55,608 bases of DNA, taken from NCBI RefSeq assembly GCF_003026495.1, contig NZ_PYMA01000025.1, forward strand, positions 1-55,608, given 5' to 3'. Under the pieces are notes generated by a model. It made no database searches. It was not told the DNA's origin and saw only the letters and a list, made by a program, of their open reading frames with translations. Both the position numbers and the translations under genes were made by a program. Below are positions 25,996 to 36,000 of the stretch, piece after piece (position 1 is the stretch's first letter; each line of letters opens with the position of its first letter). This DNA is from Photobacterium sanctipauli (GTDB lineage Bacteria > Pseudomonadota > Gammaproteobacteria > Enterobacterales > Vibrionaceae).

Positions 25996-28089
25996 ATGAG
26001 CAACGAACCTCTCTATATCGACAAAGAACTGAGTTGGCTTTCTTTTAATGAACGCGTGCTCCAAGAAGCAGCAGATAAATCGGTCCCGCTTATAGAGCGG
26101 GTCCGTTTTCTTGGTATCTACTCAAGCAATACCGACGAATTCTACAAGGTTCGTTTTGCCGACGTAAAACGCCGGATCCTGATCAACGAAGAGCAAGGCG
26201 GGGATGAAAACGCCAAGCACCTGCTTAGCAAGATCCAAAGCCGCGTCCTGAAGCTCAACCAGGATTTCGATACCTTGTACAACGAAATCTTGCTGGAAAT
26301 GGCCCGTCGCCATATCTTCCTGGTCAACGAGCAACAACTCGATGACCACCAGCAAAGCTGGCTCCGCAAGCATTTCCGCAACAATATTCTGCCCCACGTC
26401 ACCCCTATCTTGCTCACTGACGATATCGACCTACTGCAGTTTTTGAAAGATGAGTACTCTTACCTGGCTATCGAAATGCAGCAGGGCGACAACAAGCGCT
26501 ACGCCTTAATCGAAATTCCGACCGATCAGCTCCCCCGCTTTATCCAGCTGCCGGAAGCAAAGGGAAAGCGCCGCAAGACCCTCATCTTGCTCGATAATAT
26601 TATTCGTTTCTGCCTCGATGATATTTTTAGCGGCTTCTTCGACTATGACAGCCTGGCTGCCTATTCGATGAAGATGACCCGTGACGCCGAATATGACTTG
26701 AGCCAGGAAGTGGAGCATAGCCTGCTTGAGCAGATGTCCGAAGGCTTGAACCAACGCCTGACGGCCATGCCGGTTCGCTTTGTCTACCAGCGGGACATGC
26801 CGGGCGATATGATCGATGTGCTTTGCTCGCTGCTGAAGGTATCCAATTACGACAGCATTATTCCGGGGGGCCGCTACCATAACTTTGTCGATTTCATCGG
26901 CTTCCCGAATGTGGGGCGCAACTACCTCGAGAATAAGCCGCTGCCGCCTATCGACAGCTACCACTTCACCAGTGCCCACAACGCTTTCGAGGCGGTTAAG
27001 GCCCAAGATATTCTGCTGTACTACCCGTACCACACCTTCAACCACATGACCGAGCTGGTTCGCCAAGCCGCTTATGATCCCAAGGTGCGCAGCATCAAAA
27101 TCAACATATACCGCGTAGCCAAGAACTCCCGCATCATCGAGTCGATGATTGATGCGGCCAACAACGGCAAACGGGTCACGGTGGTGGTTGAACTGCAGGC
27201 CCGCTTTGACGAAGAGGCCAACATCGAATGGGCCCGCCGCTTGACCGAGGCCGGCGTGCATGTGGTCTTCGGGGTACCGGGGCTGAAAATCCACTCCAAG
27301 CTTTGCCTGATCACCCGCAAGGAAGGGGATGAGTTGGTGCGCTATGCCCATCTAGGGACGGGAAACTTCCATGAAAAAACCGCCCGTATCTATACCGACT
27401 TCTCGCTAATGACCTGCAACAAGGCCATTACCGACGAAGTGCGTATGGTATTCAACTACATCCAAAACCCATACCGCCCGGTGAAATTCAAAGAGTTGAT
27501 TGTCTCGCCACGCAACTCCCGTTCACGCCTCTATGATTTGATTGATCGCGAAATTGCCCACGCCAAGCAAAACCTGCCATCAGGTATTACACTAAAGGTT
27601 AATAACTTAGTTGATAAAGGCTTGATTAACCTGCTTTATCAAGCCAGCAGTGCAGGCGTCAAAATCAAATTGATTGTCCGTGGTATGTGTACCTTGATCC
27701 CAGGCATCAAGGGGATCAGCGACAATATCACGGCAATAAGCATCGTCGACCGTTTTCTGGAGCACCCTCGCGTGGTGGTCTTCGAAAACAACGGCGAGCC
27801 GGATGTCTACATTTCATCCGCTGACTGGATGACCCGAAACATCGATAACCGAATCGAAGTAGGCTGCCCTATCCATGATCCAAGCTTGAAAAAGAAGATC
27901 ATCGATATTCTCAACATCCAGCTTTCCGATACGGTTAAGGCGAGGGTCATCGACAAAGCGATGAGCAACAACTACGTGCCAAGGGGCAACAAGCGTAAAA
28001 TTCGCTCTCAAATCGCGATTTACGACTACCTCAAGCACTCAGAAAAGCAGCTCAGAAAAAAAGCCGAAAAGAGCGAAAATAACGCATGA
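25996..28089 (+). CDS. ppk: Polyphosphate kinase 1
   Basis: Makes inorganic polyphosphate from the gamma-phosphate of ATP at the membrane. The 697 residues are the family length. The N-terminal LYIDKELSWLSFNERVLQEA, SSNTDEFYKVRFA, and the phospholipase D-like C-terminal domains with phospho-acceptor His433 (KIHSKLCLI) and GTGNFHEKTARIYTDF are characteristic. ATG 25996 follows CAGGA. Its stop overlaps the ppx start (ATGA), showing coupled translation. An unrelated-class ppk2 lies 10 kb away. Confidence 0.97.
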   Translation: MSNEPLYIDKELSWLSFNERVLQEAADKSVPLIERVRFLGIYSSNTDEFYKVRFADVKRRILINEEQGGDENAKHLLSKIQSRVLKLNQDFDTLYNEILLEMARRHIFLVNEQQLDDHQQSWLRKHFRNNILPHVTPILLTDDIDLLQFLKDEYSYLAIEMQQGDNKRYALIEIPTDQLPRFIQLPEAKGKRRKTLILLDNIIRFCLDDIFSGFFDYDSLAAYSMKMTRDAEYDLSQEVEHSLLEQMSEGLNQRLTAMPVRFVYQRDMPGDMIDVLCSLLKVSNYDSIIPGGRYHNFVDFIGFPNVGRNYLENKPLPPIDSYHFTSAHNAFEAVKAQDILLYYPYHTFNHMTELVRQAAYDPKVRSIKINIYRVAKNSRIIESMIDAANNGKRVTVVVELQARFDEEANIEWARRLTEAGVHVVFGVPGLKIHSKLCLITRKEGDELVRYAHLGTGNFHEKTARIYTDFSLMTCNKAITDEVRMVFNYIQNPYRPVKFKELIVSPRNSRSRLYDLIDREIAHAKQNLPSGITLKVNNLVDKGLINLLYQASSAGVKIKLIVRGMCTLIPGIKGISDNITAISIVDRFLEHPRVVVFENNGEPDVYISSADWMTRNIDNRIEVGCPIHDPSLKKKIIDILNIQLSDTVKARVIDKAMSNNYVPRGNKRKIRSQIAIYDYLKHSEKQLRKKAEKSENNA

Positions 28090-29582
28090 CAGAACAACCT
28101 CGACCACGCGAGATAGCGGCCATCGATATGGGGTCTAACAGCTTCCATATGGTCGTAGCTCGCATTGTCGGGCAAAGCTTGCAAATCATTAGCCGCCATA
28201 AACAGCGCGTCCACCTAGCCTCGGGGCTAGATGAACACCACAACTTAGACCAAGCCGCCATCCAGCGCGGCTTAAGTTGCTTGGCGATGTTTGCCGAACG
28301 ATTACAAGGCTTTGAACCCGAGAACGTCCGAATTGCCGCCACCTACACCCTACGCCAATCTCAAAACGCCGCGGTTTTCCTCAAGCGTGCCGAGAGCATT
28401 CTTCCATACCCTATTGAAATCATTCCTGGCACCGAAGAAGCCCGTTTGATTTTTCTTGGGGTAGCCCATACCCAACCCGACGCCGGCAAAAAACTGGTGG
28501 TCGATATCGGGGGTGGTAGTACCGAGCTCGTCATAGGCGAAGGCTTCAACACCAAGCTGGCATACAGCAAGCACATGGGTTGTGTCAGCTATAACAAATA
28601 CTTTTTCCCCAAGGGGAAAATCTCCAGCAAAAACATGGCTACCGCCCAACTTGCCGCGCAACAGAAACTGGAAAGCATTGCGACCAAATACCGCAAGAAG
28701 GGCTGGCAGATGGCAATCGGTTCATCCGGTACCATCAAGGCTATCAAGGAAGTGCTGATTGGCCGTGGGCACAGCGACGGGGTGATCACCCCAAAAAGGC
28801 TGGCGTTGCTCACTGAAGATATCCTCAAGTTCAAGCAGTCTGACGATCTTGATTTCGTCGGCCTCAGCGATGACCGCAAACCGGTATTTGCCGCCGGTGT
28901 GGCTATCCTCTCAGCGGTATTCAAGTCACTCGATATTGACGAGATGAAGTTCTCAGACGGCGCCCTGCGCGAAGGGCTACTTTACGAGATGGAAGAGCGC
29001 TTCCGCCATAGCGATATCCGCTCACGTACCGCCACTGCCATGGCCGAGCAGTACAATGTCGATATCGAGCAAGCCCAGCGGGTTAAGCAAACCGCTGAAA
29101 TGCTTTACGGCCAGATAGAGCCCCAGCCGGGTATGACCAAGGCCGAGCTAGCGCCGCTGCTCAGCTGGGGAGCCTTGCTTCATGAAGTTGGCCTGAGCAT
29201 CAGCTACCCTGGCTTCCATCGCCACTCAGCCTACCTGCTACGTTATAGCACCATGCCGGGTTTCAACCTCGAGCAACAAACGGTGTTGGCGACACTGGTT
29301 CGCTACCAGCGCAAAAGCCTCAAGCTAGAAGAAATGCCTGAACTCAGTATTTACAAGCGCAAGCACCTGTATCCGCTGATCAGGACCCTTCGCCTTGCGG
29401 TCACCCTCAATGGCCAACGTAGCGACGAGCCGCTGCCGACAATCACCGTCAAGGCCGACAAGGAAGAGTGGCAAGTCAACCTGCCCGAGGGTTGGGAAGA
29501 AAGCAACCGCCTACTGGCGGCCGATTTACTTCAGGAGCAAGCCTACTGGCGCAAAGCGGGTTGGGAGCTAAAGCTCGAATAA
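28086..29582 (+). CDS. ppx: Exopolyphosphatase (Ppx/GppA family)
   Basis: Removes terminal phosphates from polyphosphate. The 498 residues match the family. The actin-like ATPase fold is marked by AAIDMGSNSFHMVVARI near the N-terminus, the catalytic Glu region IPGTEEARLIFLGVAH, the phosphate loop VDIGGGSTELVIG, and the HD-like C-terminal domain HEVGLSISYPGFHRHSAYLL. The ATG overlaps the ppk stop by four bases. ppk and ppx together set the polyphosphate level. Confidence 0.96.
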   Translation: MTEQPRPREIAAIDMGSNSFHMVVARIVGQSLQIISRHKQRVHLASGLDEHHNLDQAAIQRGLSCLAMFAERLQGFEPENVRIAATYTLRQSQNAAVFLKRAESILPYPIEIIPGTEEARLIFLGVAHTQPDAGKKLVVDIGGGSTELVIGEGFNTKLAYSKHMGCVSYNKYFFPKGKISSKNMATAQLAAQQKLESIATKYRKKGWQMAIGSSGTIKAIKEVLIGRGHSDGVITPKRLALLTEDILKFKQSDDLDFVGLSDDRKPVFAAGVAILSAVFKSLDIDEMKFSDGALREGLLYEMEERFRHSDIRSRTATAMAEQYNVDIEQAQRVKQTAEMLYGQIEPQPGMTKAELAPLLSWGALLHEVGLSISYPGFHRHSAYLLRYSTMPGFNLEQQTVLATLVRYQRKSLKLEEMPELSIYKRKHLYPLIRTLRLAVTLNGQRSDEPLPTITVKADKEEWQVNLPEGWEESNRLLAADLLQEQAYWRKAGWELKLE

Positions 29583-29602
29583 CTCGTCAGCCATAGTAAA
29601 AC

Positions 29603-29637
29603 AATGGGCGTGTCGCTTAGCGACACGCCCATTTTCA
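29603..29637. terminator. Bidirectional terminator between ppx and pstS
   Basis: A perfect 13-bp stem (ATGGGCGTGTCGC / GCGACACGCCCAT) with a TTA loop, T-run on plus (ATTTTC) and a weaker one on minus (TTGTTTTAC). It serves the convergent ppx and pstS. Confidence 0.9.
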
Positions 29638-29707
29638 CTGCGTAATCTTAGTTCAATGACTTATCCTGATTGGATTTAGAGCAATGGCTTAGCCAGACAG
29701 GTATAGG

Positions 29708-30718
29708 CTATTCAAGCCCAAGCTGCGTAAGAATAACCTTCACGGTATCTGCTGGCAGCGGCACATAGCCGTCTTTCTCCACCAGATCCTGACCGTCATG
29801 CGATAAGATAAACCGGATAAATTCAGCTTCTAAAGGCGGTAACGGTTTATCCGGATGCTTATTGATATAGACATACAGGTAGCGGGCTAGTGGGTAGCGG
29901 CCATTGACCGAATTCTCAATGGTGGCTTCAACATAGTCTTCCCCTTCCCGTGCTATCGGGATCGCCCTGATCCCGGTGGTCTTGTAGCCAACGCCAGAAT
30001 AACCAATCGAGTTCAGCGAACTGGCCACCGACTGTACCACCGAGGCCGAGCCCGGCTGCTCGTTGACATTGTTGCGGAAGTCGCCAAGACACAGCGCTTG
30101 CTGCTTGAAATAGCCATAGGTACCAGATACCGAATTTCGGCCATACAGCTGAATATCCCTCACCGCCCAGTTCCCCGTTAGGCCAAGCTCACCCCAGCGG
30201 GTGATCGGCTTGGTCCCGCCGCAACGCAACGTTTGCGAATAAATGGCATCGAGCTGTTGGAAGTTCAGCCCCGCCAGCGGGTTATCCTCATGGACAAACA
30301 CCGCCAAGGCATCAATCGCCACCCGGATCTCGGTTGGCATATAGCCATACTCACGCTCAAAGGCTTCGATTTCTTTGGCCTTCATTCGCCGGCTCATTGG
30401 TCCAAGCTGTGCCGTTGCCTCCACCAGCGCCGTCGGTGCCGTTGATGAGCCAGCTGCCTGAACCTGAATATTCACGCTTGGGTAGAAACGCTTGAATTCT
30501 TCCGACCAATAGGTCATCAGGTTGGCAAAGGTGTCAGAGCCAACCGAGGACAAGTTGCCGGAGATCCCGCTGACTTTTTGATAATCTGGCAGGCTTTGCG
30601 ACGAAGCGCCCACCATTGCGCTGCCGAGCAGGCCGGCAGACAAAACCAACCATGAACAAACACGGCGGGTTTGCGCGAAAAAAGGACTCAAGAAAGATCG
30701 CTCACGTAGGGTTGTCAT
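29708..30718 (-). CDS. pstS: Phosphate-binding periplasmic protein PstS
   Basis: Periplasmic receptor that hands phosphate to PstCAB. I take the start at 30718 (336 residues). An ATG at 30760 lies inside a terminator stem and would add a non-family leader. A long basic n-region precedes the hydrophobic signal core (about 20-36). The binding-protein fold shows GNLSSVGSDTFANLM, AAGSSTAPTALVEATAQLGPMSR, YGRNSVSGTYGYFKQQAL and SIGYSGVGY. It follows phoB-phoR on the same strand, away from pstCAB. Confidence 0.92.
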   Translation of the reverse strand: MTTLRERSFLSPFFAQTRRVCSWLVLSAGLLGSAMVGASSQSLPDYQKVSGISGNLSSVGSDTFANLMTYWSEEFKRFYPSVNIQVQAAGSSTAPTALVEATAQLGPMSRRMKAKEIEAFEREYGYMPTEIRVAIDALAVFVHEDNPLAGLNFQQLDAIYSQTLRCGGTKPITRWGELGLTGNWAVRDIQLYGRNSVSGTYGYFKQQALCLGDFRNNVNEQPGSASVVQSVASSLNSIGYSGVGYKTTGIRAIPIAREGEDYVEATIENSVNGRYPLARYLYVYINKHPDKPLPPLEAEFIRFILSHDGQDLVEKDGYVPLPADTVKVILTQLGLE

Positions 30719-30729
30719 TGACCCAATAC

Positions 30730-30769
30730 TACTCCCGATAAAAACAACAAAAGCGGTCATAAAGACCGC
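30730..30769 (-). terminator. Terminator or attenuator between phoR and pstS
   Basis: On minus, GCGGTC-TTTAT-GACCGC is followed by TTTTGTTGTTTTT. It lies between the phoR stop and the pstS start, so pstS either depends on read-through or has its own promoter further in. No Pho box was recognised between them. Confidence 0.8.
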
Positions 30770-30818
30770 CAGGGATAATCACTTTGTAACGTGCTCCAAA
30801 AGCATCATTGCCCGGGAG

Positions 30819-32123
30819 CTAGGCTGCTTCGGCAACCAAACGTTGGGGTAAGGTAAACGAGAAGGTACTGCCCTCACCCACTTCACTCTCAATTTCAAGC
30901 TGGGAATCATGGTGGCTCAATGCGTGTTTCACGATCGCCAAACCAAGGCCGCTGCCACCGGTTTCCCGCGAGCGGGCTTTATCCACCCGGTAGAAGCGCT
31001 CTGTCAAACGGTGAATATGTTGCGGTTCAATACCTTGCCCGCTATCAGTCACCTCCAAGCGAGGCCCTGTCGGAGATAGGAACCAGCGTACCTTCACCTC
31101 GGCATTGCTAGGCGTGTGCTTCACCGCATTGTAGACCAGGTTCGAAATCGCACTGCGCAACTGATCTTCGTCACCCAGCACCTTCAATGAGCTATCAACT
31201 TCAAAGGTAAACAGCTGCTCATTGCCGCCACTCAACGATACCGCTTCTTTCTCCAGTACCTCAAGCATGGCTGGCACATCGATGGTTTCTTCCAATTCGA
31301 TATTCGGTGCTGCTTCGATCTTCGACAGGGTCAACAATTGCTCGACCAAGGAGTTCATTCGCACCAATTGCTCGGTCATTACCCCGTGGGCTTTATCCCA
31401 CATCGGGCCGACCAGCATTTCCGGATCACGCGACATTTCAAGGTAACCCTGCAATACCGTCATTGGGGTCCGCAACTCATGGGAAACGTTAGCAAAAAAG
31501 TTACGACGCATCCCTTCGAGTTGCTTAACTTGAGACACATCGCGCACCACCATCAGGTACTCACCCTCGGTATAGTGCATGATACGCAGCTCTAACGTAC
31601 GGTCGTAGTTTAGCGGTGAGGTGATTTCCAACGGGGTATCAAACGCCTGCTTCGCCAAATAGCGAACGAAGTCAGGGCTGCGGAGCAAGTTGCTGATCGG
31701 CTGGCCAGCATCGTCCGGCCAACGGAACCCGAGCAGGTGCTGGGCAAGCTTATTGCACCAAACAATATTCCCTTCGCTGCGAAAGACAACGACTGCATCA
31801 GGAAGGGATTCAGCACCATTACGGAATCGTCGGATCAGCGTGGCAAGTTCCTTGCGGCGGCGACGGTTTCGCTGCTGCAAGCGGTAGATACCATTGAACA
31901 AGGGTTCCCAGCTACCAGAGCCTGAAGGAGGGGTTAAGCTACGCTCCTTCCACAGCCAGTCGGACATCTTCAACTGATTGTGAAAATGCCAGATCAACTG
32001 AATCCAAGTCGCCACCAGCAGGAACCAAGGCATATAGCCAAAAATCCAACCCAATGCGACCCAAGGCAAGTAGAAAAATAATAGTTCCCAGACTAATTTT
32101 TTCCACGATAGCCGTTCTACCAT
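30819..32123 (-). CDS. phoR: Phosphate regulon sensor kinase PhoR
   Basis: Membrane histidine kinase that phosphorylates PhoB in low phosphate. Two N-terminal hydrophobic segments (about 12-45) with a short loop fit PhoR, which lacks a large periplasmic sensor. A PAS domain covers about 95-195. The HisKA motif is FFANVSHELRTPMTVLQGY with His215, and the ATPase domain ends with TDSGQGIEPQHI and GGSGLGLAIVKHAL. 434 residues compare with 431 in E. coli. It is 63 bases after phoB. Confidence 0.96.
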   Translation of the reverse strand: MVERLSWKKLVWELLFFYLPWVALGWIFGYMPWFLLVATWIQLIWHFHNQLKMSDWLWKERSLTPPSGSGSWEPLFNGIYRLQQRNRRRRKELATLIRRFRNGAESLPDAVVVFRSEGNIVWCNKLAQHLLGFRWPDDAGQPISNLLRSPDFVRYLAKQAFDTPLEITSPLNYDRTLELRIMHYTEGEYLMVVRDVSQVKQLEGMRRNFFANVSHELRTPMTVLQGYLEMSRDPEMLVGPMWDKAHGVMTEQLVRMNSLVEQLLTLSKIEAAPNIELEETIDVPAMLEVLEKEAVSLSGGNEQLFTFEVDSSLKVLGDEDQLRSAISNLVYNAVKHTPSNAEVKVRWFLSPTGPRLEVTDSGQGIEPQHIHRLTERFYRVDKARSRETGGSGLGLAIVKHALSHHDSQLEIESEVGEGSTFSFTLPQRLVAEAA

Positions 32124-32186
32124 GCTTTACTCCGTGACAGCGAGAGTGTTATTACTCGCTGAATTTACTGCCTTTAATCTATGTAT

Positions 32187-32876
32187 CTATACGCGAGTCG
32201 AGAATCGGTAACCCGCACCACGCACGGTTTGTACCAATTTGTCGTGACCATTGGTTTCCAAGGCTTTACGCAGGCGACGAATGTGTACATCAACGGTACG
32301 GTCTTCAACGTAAACATTGGTGCCCCAAACGTTGTTCAGCAGTTGTTCTCGGCTATAGACACGCTCTTGGTGTGTCATGAAGAAATGCAACATCTTGAAC
32401 TCTGTTGGGCCCATATCAAGCGGTGCATCATTGGATGTCACACGGTGTGATACCGGGTCAAGTTTCAAGCCCTGAACATCAATGACATCATCAAGTGATG
32501 TCGGCGATACTCGGCGCATCACGGCTTTCAAGCGCGCCATTAGCTCTTTTGGCGAGAATGGCTTGGTGATGTAATCATCGGCGCCTACTTCAAGGCCGCG
32601 TACCTTGTCTTCTTCCTCGCCGCGCGCGGTGAGCATCACGATAGGGATCTGACGGGTCATTTCATCACGCTTGAGGTGTTTGATCAGGTTGATCCCTGAG
32701 CCTCCCGGCAACATCCAGTCAAGCAAGATCAGTTCTGGATACGGTTCGCATAACTTTTCCAGCGCTGCATCATAATCTTCGGCTTCGATGGCCTGATATC
32801 CCTTTTGCTCAAGAACAAAACAAAGCATCTCGCGGATCGGTGCTTCATCTTCTACAACAAGAATCCGTCTTACCAT
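32187..32876 (-). CDS. phoB: Phosphate regulon response regulator PhoB
   Basis: OmpR-family regulator of the Pho genes. ATG 32876 gives 229 residues, the same as E. coli PhoB; the frame continues to 32936 but would then run into the Pho box. Receiver domain residues 1-120 with Asp53 (LLDWMLPG), VVEDE acidic pocket and TKPFSPKEL lysine; winged helix about 130-229, with GPTEFKMLHFF, VYSREQLLNNVWG and VDVHIRRLRKAL. Followed by phoR. Confidence 0.97.
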   Translation of the reverse strand: MVRRILVVEDEAPIREMLCFVLEQKGYQAIEAEDYDAALEKLCEPYPELILLDWMLPGGSGINLIKHLKRDEMTRQIPIVMLTARGEEEDKVRGLEVGADDYITKPFSPKELMARLKAVMRRVSPTSLDDVIDVQGLKLDPVSHRVTSNDAPLDMGPTEFKMLHFFMTHQERVYSREQLLNNVWGTNVYVEDRTVDVHIRRLRKALETNGHDKLVQTVRGAGYRFSTRV

Positions 32877-32929
32877 GTGTTTAATACCTACTAGTTGCTG
32901 TCTTTCGAGCGTCATTATGTGTGTTAAGT

Positions 32930-32947
32930 ATGACACTTTTGTGACTC
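32930..32947 (-). promoter_or_regulatory. Pho box upstream of phoB
   Basis: On minus GAGTCACAAAAGTGTCAT resembles the PhoB repeat (TGTCAC-4-TGTCAT; first half one base off). It ends about 54 bases before the phoB ATG, which fits autoregulation of phoBR. Confidence 0.75.
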
Positions 32948-33059
32948 AATAGGAGAAAAGCGTCACCTTCTGTCTATCACGTTGAAATGATACAAGCTGC
33001 ATAATGCTCAGTTTTGATCATTTTTCACCTATCAAGCCAACGTTTGACCAAACAAACAG

Positions 33060-36000
33060 TTAGCCTCTCACTTGGATCTGGCTACGTCCACCGCCTTGCG
33101 CCTCAACAGCAACCTGTACCCCAATGCGTTCCACCAAGGTCCCCACATGGGATATCACCCCGATCTGGCGACCATCGGCTTGCAACGCATCCAAGCATGC
33201 CAATGCCATTTCCAAACTGTCAGGGTCAAGGGTACCGAACCCCTCATCGATAAACAGCGACCCCAACTGGCGGGTATCTGCCGCCAGCGAGGCCAACGCC
33301 AGAGCCAACGCAAGGGATACCAAGAAGCTCTCACCCCCCGACAGCGACTCGACACTGCGAACCTCGTCGCCCATATCATGATCCACCACTTGCAACGCCA
33401 ATGGGCTGTTTGGCACCGGCTGCAACGCATAGCGGGGCGCAAGCTCTTGCAGATGCTCATTGGCCAATACCACCAGCTGCTGCAGGGTTAGCCCCTGGGC
33501 GAGGGTGCGGAACTTGTTCCCCGTTGCCGAGCCAATCAACTCGCTCATTTGCAACCACAGTTCGGTTGTGACTTGCTGGTCTTTCAGCTGTGCCGTCAGC
33601 TCCCCTGATTGCAGCTCGGCTTGCTTTGCCTGAGCAAGCCTTTGCCGCCCTTGGAAGATCTGCTCATCCAGCTCTGCTTTTTGTTCGAGCCAAGCTGCAA
33701 CAACGGCAATTTTCTCGGTATTTCCTACCTGTTCAAAATTAATATCATGGTCAGACAGCCACTGCTTTGCCAACTCAATCGTCGGCAGGTGCTCAACAAC
33801 AGCAAGCTCTCGCTCTGCTAAAACCGTATTCGCTGCCGCCAATGCCAGCTCAATGCGTTTCAATGCTTCACGCTCTTGCTCGAGCCAAACGCCCCCCTTG
33901 CTCAGCAAGGACACCATCTCGTCATGGCCGAGGGCAAATTTTTCAAGCCACGCTGCCCAACTTGTTTGCTGTTGCTCAAGTGCTTGGTTAGCCTCTGCTT
34001 GTTGCTGCTTAACGCTGGTCAATGCCGCTTCAGCCCCCGCCATGGCTTCGCCCGATAGACGCTGGTGCTGTAGCGCCTGCTCCAAATCCGTTTGCTGGGT
34101 ATGCAATGCCTGTTTCTGCTTCGCTTCCAAATCCTGCAAGCTATCTTCACCGATGAGTGCTATGCGCACTTGCCACCGCTGCTCAATCTCGCTGACCAGT
34201 GATGAAACCAACTTGTCGATCTCGGCGACGCGCTGAAGGACTGTGCGCACTTGGCCTTGTTGTTCAGCCAATTGCGGAGCAAGATCAGCCAATTGCTTAT
34301 CGGCTGCCTCCAATGCTTTCTGGTTAGTCAGATATTCCTCTACATTCGCACGTAGCTGTGTAAAGAAAGCTTCCTCACCATGCTGTTTTAGCTGCGCCAA
34401 CCATGCTTCACTGCCGTATTGCTCAGTGAGGGCCAACGCCCGATCGTTCAAAATTGCCGACTGTACTGCCTGCTGCTCTTCGATTGATTGCAGCCGTGAT
34501 TGCCATTGTGTTAACTGCTGCGCCAACCCGTGCTGTTGTTCAGTCAGTACATTCAATGCTTGCTGAATACGTTGCAATTCGACATCGAGCTGGCGGCCCT
34601 GATGAATATCTCGCTGACGCAACTCACCATCGCGTTGCAGCTGTTTTAGTGTTTCGTCGGTCTGTTCAATCTGTTGCTGCCAAGCCATCGCCAGCAAGTC
34701 GATAGCTTGGCTTTCGGTATTGGGCGATAGGTTATTGTCCCCATCAACATCAAGTGCAGTAAACACGGGGCTGTACTGCTCGGATAATTGCGCGATTTGC
34801 GTTTTCAGCGACGCGACTTCAGTCTCTAGTGCCATCTGGCGCTGCTGCTCAGACAGGCACTGCTGAGTTAAATGCTTCACCTCGGCCTCGGCCTCTTGCC
34901 ACTGGTTACTTAACTCAGCCAAACGCGCCTGCTGGGTTTGTAGCAAGCCTTCAACAACCGGGTTATCTTCCGCATAGGGATGATCATAAGAACCGCACAG
35001 CGGACAGGCTTCATCAGCGCTTAGCTCGGCACGGTAGTCCTCAAGCTTCATGACGGCACGGCTTTGCTGGAGCAGAGCCTCGACTTCTTTGTGCTGTACT
35101 GACAAGGTCAAAATATTGGGTTTCAGGACTGCAATACGCTGTTCAGCGCTTGTCTGTGCCAGCATGGCGCGCTGCTGCTCGGCGGCGGCTTTGTCGTATT
35201 GGCGCAGCAAAGATTGCCACTCTTTTAATCCCGATAGCCCTTGGCGCAGTTGGTCGCGCCATTGTTGCTTGGCGGTATATTGCCCCCGCTCCTGTTGCTG
35301 TGCAGCCTCTAACCTATCAAGATCAAATGCCTGGCGTTGGTGTTCGCACACCTGCTTTTGGCTATTGAGGTCCAGGCTCTGCTGCGCCAGTTGGGTTTGC
35401 CGCTGGCCATGATCATTCAGATCTTGAGTGATCTGGCGAGATTCGCTGCGTAGCCCGCTGTTGATCCGGTGAGCAGCTAAATACTGCCTCACGTTGTCTT
35501 CAACCGAGGATGCTTGCTCGGCAATACGCTTGAAGCTCTGCTGCTGGGTAAAATACTGTGTAAGCTGGGTTTGCTGCTGCACGAGACCTTGCTGTTGTTG
35601 CTCTAGCGCCAGGCTTTTTTGCTGCTGCTCTTGTTGCCGTTGGCTTTGCAGTTGGCGCTCGGCTTCTTGCTTGCTCAGTTGCTCGCGTAAACCGCTGATC
35701 TGTTCATCCAATTGAGCCGATTCTTTTAGCTTCGGCTCAATATCGGCCCACTGTTGCTCTGCCGTTTTTACCGCCGCCGCCACGCGATTGACTTGGAGGT
35801 TGCTCGCGTTATGCTGCTCGGCCTCACGGCTCAAGTTAGCCTGCGCGATACGGAATGCTTCTGCCACTTTGGATATTTGCTGTTGCGCTTGTTGTAACAG
35901 TGAAAAATCGCCCTGCGCCGGCTGAGCCTGCTCGATAAGTGTAAGCTGGGTATAACGCGGGGCTGCTGCCTCTTTTTGCTGTTTAGCCACCAGTTGCTGG

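Noticed and set aside
26506..27351. 281-residue ORF antisense to ppk
   Set aside because: Shadow of a highly conserved coding sequence with no family features of its own.
32877..32936. Longer N-terminus of PhoB
   Set aside because: It extends into the Pho box; the shorter start gives exactly the usual 229 residues.
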